From an uncultured Collinsella sp. (GTDB taxonomy: Bacteria > Actinomycetota > Coriobacteriia > Coriobacteriales > Coriobacteriaceae): a stretch of 64,000 nt of DNA. Both the position numbers and the translations under genes were made by a program. Where the stretch lies: NCBI GenBank assembly GCA_900768435.1, contig CAAGCW010000007.1:1-64000 (forward strand). Direction: 5' to 3'. This document shows positions 49,171 through 57,362 of the stretch, one piece after another (the stretch's first letter is position 1; every line of letters begins with the position of its first letter). The notes beneath the pieces were generated by a model. That model did no database searches, had not been told where the DNA came from, and saw only the letters and a program-made list of their open reading frames with translations.

Positions 49171-49441
49171 GCTCCGGACGACTTTAAAATGATACCCAGA
49201 ACAAGTTTTTTCAGATAATCGATAGTGAGGCTCAAGTCGCTAAGCACACCCGCTTTGATAAACAGCTTTATCAGGGACTTTAATAGGTACAAATCGATCT
49301 CTATGTGCCGAATGTAAGTTGACTGTCGATTTTCCGAAACAACTTATTCTAGATAGCATTTTTAAGGCCCCTCCAAGGCAAAATCGAAGCCTTTTTTGCG
49401 ACCAAAACTCTAGTCCGCGCGACCGTTTTCCACCCGCGCGG
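49171..49441. other. AT-rich intergenic island
   Basis: About 270 bp, clearly lower in GC than its surroundings, with no supportable gene. It contains TGATAAA/TTTATCA (49256-49273) and a weak AAGGC/GCCTT hairpin with T-run (about 49374-49397). It borders the accessory gene on its 3' side, which fits an acquired segment. Confidence 0.5.
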
Positions 49442-50491
49442 CTACATTCCTGCCCAATCGATAAAAATCTCCTCACGAAGCCGCCGTTCGAGCTCCTGCT
49501 GTCGCGGCGTCTTGTCTTTCAGCGGCACATCGAGATAGGCCATGATGAGCTCCATCACCACGCGGAAGGCATCGGAGTCGGCCAGCTGACCATAGGTCAT
49601 CAGAATGACGGGATATCCCATCGCTTGCAGCGCCGTCGTTCGATCGGAGTCCGAAATCTTGGATTCTATGGATCCGTGAATGGCTTTACCTTGGCATTCA
49701 ACCAGACACTCTCTGCTGCCGTCCTTATTTGCCAGCAGGATATCGGCATAGCGCCTATCAAGCCCCGAAATCAGGCGGGCGCTGCGCGTCATACGAATCT
49801 CAACGTTATTGGTAAGGCTCAGCCCTTCGCCGCCGCGCAACCTCGTAAGGCCAAACAGCATCGAAGCCTGGACCTCGAGCGGCGATGCTGCCACCCCCGT
49901 AATGCATTTCGCGGCTCGTATGAACGATTTAGCGCCGCGGACCCCCCGGACCTTATCGACGAACTCTGTAAGCTCAGAGAGCTCGATCAAGGGAGGTCGT
50001 TTCCACAAGTCCGTTGGATTCCCCGAGACATCCTTTACGTTTTCCCAGCCCGACCGTGCGTCACCCCACCGGCCCCCGTATGCCTGCTCAAGTGCCGACT
50101 TTACCTGAGGTGCAATCTTGCACACGGCAAAGGTGCCGCACATCTCATACATGCACATGATTAGACGCTCGTTTGAGACCGAGGAAGCCAGGGTCAGCAG
50201 GGTAAAGAGTGGGGACGCAACATCGAGGCCAAACTCCGTCTGCCGCACGGAATCAAACGGCCTCTCCCCGTTCCAAACATGCCTGACAATGCGATCGCCC
50301 TTACGTCCGCAGCTGCCCTGCGCCAACACGTGTAACGGGGTGCCCAGGAAATGCGTGACGAGCGGATGCTCACATAGGTGCTCCCTGCGCGGATCGTCCG
50401 CAGAATCGGGCAGGTCCGGCATTATTGCCAAGACCTGTGGAGGTATCCGGTGATACCGAAAGGCAGATATGTCGCACAGCATGTCGTCCAT
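49442..50491 (-). CDS. Accessory nuclease-like protein (AbiEi-like N-part, PD-(D/E)xK-like C-part), paralogue A
   Basis: About 349 residues. The N-terminus reads ISAFRYHRIPP, then LHVLAQGSCGRKGDRIVRH. A middle block is VRGVRGAKSFIRAAKCITGVAASPLEVQASML. The C-terminal region YADILLANKDGSRECLVECQG, then DRTTALQAMGYPVILMTYGQL, has the D...E-x-Q...H-like layout of PD-(D/E)xK/DUF559 nucleases. It aligns along its length with 58884-60092. The start at 50491 is chosen because it keeps the homologous N-terminus; the SD is poor. The function is unknown. Confidence 0.7.
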   Translation of the reverse strand: MDDMLCDISAFRYHRIPPQVLAIMPDLPDSADDPRREHLCEHPLVTHFLGTPLHVLAQGSCGRKGDRIVRHVWNGERPFDSVRQTEFGLDVASPLFTLLTLASSVSNERLIMCMYEMCGTFAVCKIAPQVKSALEQAYGGRWGDARSGWENVKDVSGNPTDLWKRPPLIELSELTEFVDKVRGVRGAKSFIRAAKCITGVAASPLEVQASMLFGLTRLRGGEGLSLTNNVEIRMTRSARLISGLDRRYADILLANKDGSRECLVECQGKAIHGSIESKISDSDRTTALQAMGYPVILMTYGQLADSDAFRVVMELIMAYLDVPLKDKTPRQQELERRLREEIFIDWAGM

Positions 50492-50645
50492 GAAGGGTAC
50501 GTACCCGCTGCGTCGCTTGTGAACCCGCTCGGACGGCAAACGCGCTGGCTCGGCCTGCGAACGGTAAATACTGCCACGCCCACGTCGCGGATCTCTCAGG
50601 AGGCTTACAATCGGTTTGGAAAGCAAACTGATTGTGAGGTTGCAT

Positions 50646-51866
50646 ATGGTTGATGAGGACTTTGCCTGGCGGCTTACGCAAGGACTCGTGCGGATCGACA
50701 GCTCAGACCCGGGCGCGTATGAGGATGAAATTGAGCGCTTCATTAAGAGGCTCATTGAGCAGCAGCTGGCACAACTTGATAGTTCTGCGCTCGATGCCGT
50801 GCAGATTGAGGAGCTCGAAGTGCTGCCCGGGCGCCGCAACCTTAAAGTCACCGTGCCGGGCCAAAGCGACGAGCCGCGGCTGGTCTATATCTGCCACATG
50901 GATACCGTCACCTTGGGCGATGGCTGGGACGCAGACATCGCACCGCTTGGGGCGGTTGTGCGCGACGATAAACTCTATGGCCGCGGTGCCTGCGATATGA
51001 AGGGTGGCCTGGCCTGCGCCATTGCCGCACTGGTCCATACGCTCGAGCGCGTGGCGGCGGATGGCGCGCTGCCACGCCGCGGCTTTTCGCTCATCTGCTC
51101 GGTCGACGAGGAAGACTTTATGCGCGGCTCCGAGGCGGCCATCAATGCCGGCTGGGTCGGCTCGCGCGAATGGGTGCTGGACACCGAGCCCACCGACGGG
51201 CAGATCCAGGTGGCGCACAAGGGGCGTACGTGGTTCGAGATTGAAATGGCTGGCGTGACGGCGCATGCGAGCCAGCCTTGGAAGGGCGCGGATGCCGTCG
51301 CCGCCATGGCCGAGGTCGTGTGTTCGCTTCGTCGCGCGTTTGCGGCGCTGCCCGCGCACGATGAGCTGGGGCCTTCGACCATCACGTTTGGCCAAATCGA
51401 GGGCGGATATCGCCCCTACGTCGTACCCGACCGCGCCAAAGTTTGGGTCGACATGCGCCTGACCCCGCCGACCGATACGGCCGCCGCAATCAATATGGTC
51501 GAGCATGTCATCGCCGTCGCCGAAGCCACCGTTCCCGGTTGCCATGGCAGCTACACCGTGACGGGCGACCGCCCCGCCATCGAGCGCAACCCGAACTCTC
51601 CCCTTCTAGCAGCGCTCAAGCGTGCCGCCGATGACGTAACGGACGCGGACACGACCGTCGGCTTCTTTACCGGCTACACCGATACCGCCGTCATTGCCGG
51701 CAAGACAGGCAACCGCAATTGTATGAGCTACGGCCCCGGCTCGTTGGCGCTCGCGCACAAGCCCAACGAGTATGTGTCCCATGCCGATATCGTTCGCTGC
51801 CAAAACGTGCTCATCGCGCTTGCCGATAACACGCTCTGGGACGCAAGCGGCCAAGTTGGGGCATAA
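50646..51866 (+). CDS. M20-family metallopeptidase (ArgE/DapE-like)
   Basis: 406 residues. Zinc ligands are in YICHMDTVTLGDGWD (HxD), GRGACDMKGGLA (D), DEED (EE) and DTEPTDG. A dimerisation domain follows (HKGRTWFEIEMAGVTAHAS). It hydrolyses an N-acyl amino acid or dipeptide; the substrate is unknown. The ATG at 50646 has GAGG; a TTG ten codons upstream with AGGAGG 11 nt before it is the alternative. It is divergent from paralogue A and precedes the DUF1015 gene. Confidence 0.87.
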   Translation: MVDEDFAWRLTQGLVRIDSSDPGAYEDEIERFIKRLIEQQLAQLDSSALDAVQIEELEVLPGRRNLKVTVPGQSDEPRLVYICHMDTVTLGDGWDADIAPLGAVVRDDKLYGRGACDMKGGLACAIAALVHTLERVAADGALPRRGFSLICSVDEEDFMRGSEAAINAGWVGSREWVLDTEPTDGQIQVAHKGRTWFEIEMAGVTAHASQPWKGADAVAAMAEVVCSLRRAFAALPAHDELGPSTITFGQIEGGYRPYVVPDRAKVWVDMRLTPPTDTAAAINMVEHVIAVAEATVPGCHGSYTVTGDRPAIERNPNSPLLAALKRAADDVTDADTTVGFFTGYTDTAVIAGKTGNRNCMSYGPGSLALAHKPNEYVSHADIVRCQNVLIALADNTLWDASGQVGA

Positions 51867-51905
51867 TAAGCCGCGAACAAACCGACTCGCGCGTTAGGAC
51901 CGTCC

Positions 51906-52595
51906 ATGAAAGCTCTTCCGTTTCCCTGCATCCGCCCGGCTCAGGACCGCGTGCTCGAGGCGCTGCCTGCGATGGACAGCATCCTGAGTGACAGCGGAGC
52001 CCTGCGCGGCGCGATTACCGATGGGCTTATGCTCAAAGATCCGGGCGCGGCGTATTACGTGTACGAATGCTCCGGAGAGCCGGGACGCGTGACGGGTGTC
52101 GTGGCGATTTGCCCGGTTAACGTGCTGACGGGCGGCGACGAGGCTGCCGCCGAGAGCATCGACGCACTCGCCACCGCGCGCGCGATCGCCGAGCTCAAGG
52201 TGCAGCCGCGCCCCGTGTCGCTCGCCTACGAGGCGTCGCCCGTCATGGATATCATTTTGAGCGCTGCCAAAGAGGGCGCATCGCTCTACGCCGTCACCGA
52301 TCCCGCGGGCGTCACACATCGCGTGTGGGAGGTCAAGCGCGAGGACGCCGTTGCCGCCATCCGTGCCATGCTCGATCAGGCGCCCGACCCGGTGTTCGCC
52401 GGTGACTCCGCCTATGTCGCCGCACTGGCTGGGGCATCGCAGATTCTGGCCGACGAGGCCCGCGCTGCCGACGCCTACTCTGGCAAAGAGCCGTTCAACT
52501 TTGCTGTAGCCGTGCTGTTCCCCGCCGCGCAGGTCAGCGGCGGCGCGCCGCAGGTTCCGACGGGTCTGCTCACGCACCAGGTCGCGCGGTTCTAG
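51906..52595 (+). CDS. DUF1015-like protein, shortened and lacking the HHR motif
   Basis: 229 residues against about 400 in the family. Recognisable parts are ALPFPCIRPA, AAYYVYEC, GVVAICPVNV, PRPVSLAY and GVTHRVWEV. The usual DGHHR motif is replaced by ALAGA, and the C-terminal third is missing. DUF1015 genes often sit beside serC-serA in Clostridia, and serA lies 2.8 kb upstream here. It may have lost its original activity. SD AGGA, 40 bp after the M20 gene. Confidence 0.7.
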   Translation: MKALPFPCIRPAQDRVLEALPAMDSILSDSGALRGAITDGLMLKDPGAAYYVYECSGEPGRVTGVVAICPVNVLTGGDEAAAESIDALATARAIAELKVQPRPVSLAYEASPVMDIILSAAKEGASLYAVTDPAGVTHRVWEVKREDAVAAIRAMLDQAPDPVFAGDSAYVAALAGASQILADEARAADAYSGKEPFNFAVAVLFPAAQVSGGAPQVPTGLLTHQVARF

Positions 52596-52639
52596 CAAGA
52601 CCAGACCGCCCAGCACAAAAATCGGCAGCTCAACAAACA

Positions 52640-52682
52640 GGGGGCGGAGATGCAGCAGGTACATGCATCTCCGCCCCTTTTA
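52640..52682 (+). terminator. Terminator after the DUF1015-like gene
   Basis: The perfect stem GGGGCGGAGATGCA / TGCATCTCCGCCCC is followed by TTTTA. Confidence 0.93.
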
Positions 52683-52724
52683 CGTCGAGAAGTTATGCCG
52701 GCGACCCGTGCCGCCACGCTCACG

Positions 52725-53360
52725 TTATCCACGCTGCAGACCTGCCGCCGCCACGAGCGGCTCTAGCCCCAGCTCGCGCGCGTAGTCTTCCTGCGTAAAG
52801 ACTTCGACCAGTTCAAACGTATCGGCCGCATCGTCAAACGCAAAATGCAGCACTGAGCAGTTGCCCGGCACGCGTTCGCGCTCGTCGGCCGCCGCGCCCC
52901 GCACGTGGTCCAAAAACTCCTTGATAGCTGAGCCATGACTTACCGCGAGCACGCACGTATGGTCCGGACGCTGCATAAGATCGGTCAGCGTCGCCACCAT
53001 GCGCGTGCGCACCTGGATCTGGCCCTCGCCGCCAAACTGCCGATAGAAGTCGCGCCACGGGCGCTCGGGCATAAGCATCACGCGCTCGGCCTCAAAGTCG
53101 CCAAAGAACCACTCACGCAGGCCGTCCAGGCGCTCGTACGCCAAGCCCGGCCACAAGTTGGCGATAGTCTGCTCGGTGCGATGAAGCGTAGAGGTGTAGG
53201 CATGATCGGGCTCAATGCCGCGCGCACGTAAAAACATGCCGGCGCGCGCCGCCTGGTCGCAACCCAACTGCGTAAGCGGCGAGTCACTCCACCCCTGAAT
53301 GATACGCTTAAGGTTGAATATCGTCTGTCCATGACGGACCAGATACAGATCTTTATTCAT
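52725..53360 (-). CDS. Histidine phosphatase (phosphoglycerate mutase family), copy 1
   Basis: 211 residues. The catalytic RHG motif is LYLVRHGQTIFN, and the second histidine is in VLAVSHGSAIKEF. Also present are QGWSDSPLT and LREWFFGDFE. It is a cofactor-independent phosphatase fold; the substrate is unknown. It lies 17 bp downstream of a close paralogue. SD AAAGGA at 53360. Confidence 0.9.
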   Translation of the reverse strand: MNKDLYLVRHGQTIFNLKRIIQGWSDSPLTQLGCDQAARAGMFLRARGIEPDHAYTSTLHRTEQTIANLWPGLAYERLDGLREWFFGDFEAERVMLMPERPWRDFYRQFGGEGQIQVRTRMVATLTDLMQRPDHTCVLAVSHGSAIKEFLDHVRGAAADERERVPGNCSVLHFAFDDAADTFELVEVFTQEDYARELGLEPLVAAAGLQRG

Positions 53361-53377
53361 AGGGGTCCTTTCGTTCG

Positions 53378-53920
53378 TTACCAACCCAAGAGCGAAAACG
53401 CCCCGTCGCAATAGCCAAAATGAAGCACGGCACCGTTGTCGGGTAGCTCTCCCCCGCCAGTCACATACTCAAGAAACTCCTGGCAGGCTGAGCCGTGGGA
53501 AACCGCCAGCACGCAGTCGTGCTGCGGCCGGGCCATAATACGGGACAGCGCCGCGACCATGCGCGACTGAAGCTGCACTTCCGACTCGCCGCCAAAGGCC
53601 ACCGGATAATCGCCCCAGGGCTGCGGCGGCATCTCGCGATTTGATGTGCCCTCCAGCGAGCCAAAATGCCACTCACGCAGGTCATCGACCAGCTCAATGG
53701 AACGGCCCTCGCCAACGATAAGCTCGGCCGTATGCCGCGCCCGGCCCAACGGCGAGGAATACACATGATCAAAGGCCACGCCACGCGCCGCAAACGCCGT
53801 ACGCGCCGTCAGCGCCTGCTCGCGCCCGCGCGCCGTAAGCGGCGAATCGTGCCAGCCCTGCAAAATGCTCTGCACATTGAGCTCAGTCTGCCCATGCCGC
53901 ACCAAATACAGATCTGCCAC
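53378..53920 (-). CDS. Histidine phosphatase (phosphoglycerate mutase family), copy 2
   Basis: 180 residues with a GTG start at 53920 behind GAGGGGAGGG. It shares LYLVRHGQTELN, LQGWHDSPLT, LREWHFGSLEG and VLAVSHGSACQEF with copy 1, so the pair is a tandem duplication that has diverged. Copy 2 lacks the longer C-terminus of copy 1. Confidence 0.9.
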   Translation of the reverse strand: MADLYLVRHGQTELNVQSILQGWHDSPLTARGREQALTARTAFAARGVAFDHVYSSPLGRARHTAELIVGEGRSIELVDDLREWHFGSLEGTSNREMPPQPWGDYPVAFGGESEVQLQSRMVAALSRIMARPQHDCVLAVSHGSACQEFLEYVTGGGELPDNGAVLHFGYCDGAFSLLGW

Positions 53921-53935
53921 ACACCCTCCCCTCGT

Positions 53936-53974
53936 ACCACCACAAAGGGGACAGGAGCCTTTGTGGTGATTTTG
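53936..53974. repeat. CCACCACAAAGG palindrome S5
   Basis: ACCACCACAAAGGGGACAGG, AGCCTTTGTGGTGATTTT. It lies between the nitroreductase stop (30 bp) and the SD of histidine phosphatase copy 2. Confidence 0.88.
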
Positions 53975-54003
53975 CCGCCGGATTGCACCGCAACGACGCA
54001 CAA

Positions 54004-54675
54004 CTACAGCAGCACGTCGGCAAGCGGACGCTTGGGCACGTGGTGCACCCGCGCCTCGTCGCGCCAATAATTGATGGAGCCGTCGGGGTTGGAATCGATC
54101 GCATCGATCACCTGTGTCTCGGCCGGAACGCCAAACGCCATGATCAGCTTGAGCTCGTATCTGTCGTTATCGAGCCCCATGGCGTCGATCGCGCGGGGCG
54201 TAAAGGCCTTGAACATGCAGGCCGCCACCTCGGGCGTGGCGCTGCGAGCGGCGAGCATCATCGTCTGGGCGGCAATGCCGGTGTCGACCTCGGTGATGGG
54301 CGCGGCGGGCTTACCCGCAACAGCGCGCTCGGCAAGAATCGCGATGTAGCCGGTCGGGCGCTCGCCCTCATCGGGACCCGGCCAGTCCTTGAGCGCACCG
54401 GCCCACGCGAGCTCGTCAAACACGCGAGCGCAGTCCTCGGCACCGCTCACCACATGAAAACGCAGACGCTGAGCATTGGCGCCACAGGGAGCCAGGTGCG
54501 CCAGCTCCGCCAGCTCGAGCAAAAACTCGCGCGGCACGCGCATGGACTCGTCAAAACGGCGGCACGTACGGGCACGACGGACCAGCGCATCAAACGCTTC
54601 CAGACCGAGCTTTTCGCAACCTTGCTTTGCCATCGATTCGACACTCGACGGTGCCTCGGGAACTGCTTCGTTCAT
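54004..54675 (-). CDS. Nitroreductase-family FMN protein
   Basis: 223 residues. The N-terminal RTCRRFDESMRVPREFLLELAELAHLAPCGANAQ is the FMN-binding nitroreductase signature. The middle EVDTGIAAQTMMLAARS and C-terminal YELKLIMAFGVPAET complete the fold. It reduces quinones or nitro compounds with NAD(P)H; the natural substrate is unknown. The start at 54675 (ATG) is preceded by GGGGG; TTG four codons earlier is the alternative. A DtxR-type box lies 29 bp upstream. Confidence 0.86.
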   Translation of the reverse strand: MNEAVPEAPSSVESMAKQGCEKLGLEAFDALVRRARTCRRFDESMRVPREFLLELAELAHLAPCGANAQRLRFHVVSGAEDCARVFDELAWAGALKDWPGPDEGERPTGYIAILAERAVAGKPAAPITEVDTGIAAQTMMLAARSATPEVAACMFKAFTPRAIDAMGLDNDRYELKLIMAFGVPAETQVIDAIDSNPDGSINYWRDEARVHHVPKRPLADVLL

Positions 54676-54703
54676 AGGGACCCCCAATACAAGCCAATTG
54701 TCC

Positions 54704-54722
54704 TTAGGAAAATCTAACCTAA
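54704..54722 (-). promoter_or_regulatory. DtxR/IdeR-type iron box
   Basis: TTAGGAAAATCTAACCTAA matches the 19-bp DtxR consensus at 14 or more positions (TTAGG and CTAACCTAA exact). It lies 29 bp upstream of the nitroreductase start. A DtxR-family regulator is encoded at 63602-63991. Confidence 0.55.
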
Positions 54723-54910
54723 AACGTAGGCAATAACGAACAGGGCTGCAATGTTCTACACCTGTTGAATAGAAAATCGCGACGTGGGGAACAACGGAAA
54801 CAATTCAGGGCCTTTGGGTTACGTTTCGCCCTCCCCGACCCATACGCCAGCGCCTTTAGGCGATACTGGTTGTAACGATCAAGGCTTACGCCGCACGGAA
54901 AGGAGACATT

Positions 54911-55513
54911 ATGGGCATCTTTAAGAACGATGACCAAAAATCGAGCCAGTTTGGATTTGACGAGAAAAGCATGGCGGGCAAAGCCGTCAAGGCCGTACGC
55001 TGGATCTACGCCATCACGGGCGTCTTAGCGCTCATTGCTGGTATCGCGCTGCTTTTTGCACCCGCCAAGTCCCTCGTCTTTTTGACGACCGTCCTGGGTT
55101 TTTACTTTGTAATCACTGCTGCCATCAGACTGTTCACTGCCATTTTTGAGCCGCTGCTGCCCACCGGCTGGCGCGTGACGAGCATCATCTCCAACCTACT
55201 CATTATCTTGGGCGGCGTCATAATCCTGCGCAACCAGGCCTTCTCGACCGCGACGCTCACCACGATGGTGGTTATCGTGGCCGGCTTTGGCTGGATTGTC
55301 GAAGGTGTCATGTCCATTCTGGAGTCCGAGCTTTCGTCCAACCGCGCCCTCGCCATCCTGAGCGGTGCACTCTCCATCATCGCCGGCATGTTCGTGTTTA
55401 TCTATCCGCTGTGGTCGGCCAAGATGCTCGTCATCTTTAGCGGCGCCGCGCTGCTGGTGTTTGGCGTAACGCTGATTGTTCGCGCTATTCAATTTGGCAA
55501 ACTGGTGCACTAG
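54911..55513 (+). CDS. DUF308 / HdeD-like membrane protein
   Basis: 200 residues with six TM segments in repeated pairs (WIYAITGVLALIAGIALLFAP; VLGFYFVITAAIRLF and so on), the HdeD/DUF308 layout. In E. coli HdeD is linked to acid resistance; elsewhere the role is unknown. SD AAAGGAG. It is directly followed by the YaiI gene with no gap. Confidence 0.88.
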   Translation: MGIFKNDDQKSSQFGFDEKSMAGKAVKAVRWIYAITGVLALIAGIALLFAPAKSLVFLTTVLGFYFVITAAIRLFTAIFEPLLPTGWRVTSIISNLLIILGGVIILRNQAFSTATLTTMVVIVAGFGWIVEGVMSILESELSSNRALAILSGALSIIAGMFVFIYPLWSAKMLVIFSGAALLVFGVTLIVRAIQFGKLVH

Positions 55514-55996
55514 ATGCCGCGAACGCTCTTTATTGATGCAGACGCCTGCCCGGTCACGCGCGAGTCGATTGACTGCGCGCGGCGGGCGGGCGTCGCCGTT
55601 GTTATCGCCGGCAACAGCACGCAAAACCTGGAACGACACATTCGCCGCGACGACCCGCGCGATGCCGAGCACGCGCGACACGGCTTTTGGGTCACGACGC
55701 TCGACGTGAGCGTGGGCGCCGACAGCGCCGACTTTGCCATTGTCGAGCGTCTGCAGGCCGGCGACGTGGTCGTGACGCAGGACATTGGCTTGGCAAGCAT
55801 GGTGCTCGGGCGCGATGCCGCAGCTATCGGTGTGCGCGGGCGCGTCTACGACAAAGCGACCATCGACATGCAGCTGTTTATTCGCCACGAGGAAAAGAAG
55901 GTGCGCCGCGCCGGCGGACGCACTCGCGGACCGGCGGCATTTACCAGCGAAGATCGCGCCCGCTTTAAACGCAACCTCACCGAGCTGCTGCGCTAA
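55514..55996 (+). CDS. YaiI/YqxD-family (DUF188) protein
   Basis: 160 residues. Conserved acidic motifs are LFIDADACPVTRE and VVTQDIGLASMVL, with the C-terminal RTRGPAAFTSEDR, typical of the PIN-like DUF188 family. A nuclease role is suspected but unproven. Its ATG follows the DUF308 stop immediately. A GGTAGAT palindrome starts 5 bp after its stop. Confidence 0.9.
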   Translation: MPRTLFIDADACPVTRESIDCARRAGVAVVIAGNSTQNLERHIRRDDPRDAEHARHGFWVTTLDVSVGADSADFAIVERLQAGDVVVTQDIGLASMVLGRDAAAIGVRGRVYDKATIDMQLFIRHEEKKVRRAGGRTRGPAAFTSEDRARFKRNLTELLR

Positions 55997-56000
55997 CCAA

Positions 56001-56103
56001 GGTAGATTTTTGGGACATGTCCGGAAATCTACCTATTTGTTTTGGCGGCGGGGAATGCCCTGGTCACAGAGGTAGATCGTAAGACATGTCCCAATAATCT
56101 ACT
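56001..56103. repeat. REPIN-like inverted pair of GGTAGAT palindromes
   Basis: Unit 1 (56001-56033) and unit 2 (56071-56103) are the same imperfect palindrome in opposite orientation. Both have GGTAGAT / ATCTAC(C/T) ends and a GACATGTCC centre. They are 37 bp apart. The pair fills the gap between two convergent genes, and unit 2 reaches the stop codon of the permease gene. Confidence 0.85.
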
Positions 56104-57191
56104 TAAAGGCCAACGGCGGAGAGGATGAGGCCCCAGCCAGCGCCGATGACGTACATCATGATCAGGAACACGGCATTTTCGCGGGCGCTGCGGTTGGTGC
56201 GGAACAGCACCAGATAACCCACGCCGGCGGAAATGAGCGTGCCGGCGAGCATCGGGGCCAGCTGCAGCGCGCCTTCCAGGTACAGTTGCGTGATGACGAC
56301 GCTGGCCGAGCAGTTGGGGATCAGGCCGACGAGTGCCGAGCCCAGGACCGCAAGCGTCTCGTTGCCGCGCAGGAACTGCTCGATTGCGGACTCGCCGAAC
56401 GTCTCGAGCACGGCAACCAGAATCAGCGTCACCAGGAAAATGAATACCGATACCTGCACGGTGTGGGAGATGGCGCTGCGGATAATCGACAGGACAGGCG
56501 TCCCTTCGTGGGAATGGGAGTGACCGTGACCATCATGGTGTTCATATTCGCCCTCATGACCGTGATCGTGGCCATGTCCGTGTTCGTGCTCGTCTTCGTC
56601 TTCATCACAACCGCAATGGTCGCGCTCGCACAGCTCGTGGATGTGGTCGGCGCTCACGCCCGCCTCGGCCACCTCGTCGATGATGTCACCGCCAGTGTGG
56701 TCGTCGTGCGCGCAATTCACGTGGGCCGGGTTGGCCGCGGTTCCCAGCACGGTGCGGCGAATCGCCGCATGCGCGCGAGCGTTACGACGCAGGCCGCGAA
56801 TGGCGGCGTCCACGATAAAGCCCGTGACCAGCGCGATCAGTGCCTTCGAAGCCAAAAGCATCGCCATGGTCTGCACGGGCACCTGCTCGGCGAGCAACAG
56901 CGGCAGCATCTCATCGGAGGTCGAAAGGAACACCGCCACCAACGTGCCCAAGGTCACGACACGACCGGCGTACAGTGTGGCCGCCATTGCCGAAAAGCCG
57001 CACTGCGGCACCATGCCCAGCAGCGAGCCAACCACGGGACCCGTGGCGCCGGCGCGCTTGATGGCCCCGTTAACGCGGTCGCCCGCGACGTGCTCCAAGG
57101 TCTCGAGGCTCAGATACGTCACCAACAAAAACGGCACCAGCGACAGCGTGTCCTTGCCGGCGTCGAGCAAAATATCAATCAGCAAATCCAT
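56103..57191 (-). CDS. ArsP_2-type heavy-metal permease with a His-rich loop
   Basis: 362 residues, about ten TM segments in two halves, family of putative 10TM heavy-metal exporters (often called putative manganese or arsenic transporters). Conserved pairs GMVPQCGFS and GLIPNCSASV sit in matching TM regions of the two halves. The cytoplasmic loop at about 150-230 is very rich in His/Asp/Glu (HEHGHGHDHGHEGEYEHHD), suited to Zn, Ni or Mn binding. AAAGGT lies upstream of the ATG. The metal is unassigned. Confidence 0.83.
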   Translation of the reverse strand: MDLLIDILLDAGKDTLSLVPFLLVTYLSLETLEHVAGDRVNGAIKRAGATGPVVGSLLGMVPQCGFSAMAATLYAGRVVTLGTLVAVFLSTSDEMLPLLLAEQVPVQTMAMLLASKALIALVTGFIVDAAIRGLRRNARAHAAIRRTVLGTAANPAHVNCAHDDHTGGDIIDEVAEAGVSADHIHELCERDHCGCDEDEDEHEHGHGHDHGHEGEYEHHDGHGHSHSHEGTPVLSIIRSAISHTVQVSVFIFLVTLILVAVLETFGESAIEQFLRGNETLAVLGSALVGLIPNCSASVVITQLYLEGALQLAPMLAGTLISAGVGYLVLFRTNRSARENAVFLIMMYVIGAGWGLILSAVGL

Positions 57192-57362
57192 GAAGGATGG
57201 AACCTTTCGTGTCTTTCGGCAGCATTGTAAAAGTCCTAGCGGTCAACTAGGGTATTGTAGTTGTCCCGGGCGCGGTGCCAATAGTTGCCCATGGTAAACT
57301 ATCATCTCGCCACAACTCAGTAACCCCGAGCCGCGCGACGCGGCCCGTCCAAGGAGCAGCCT

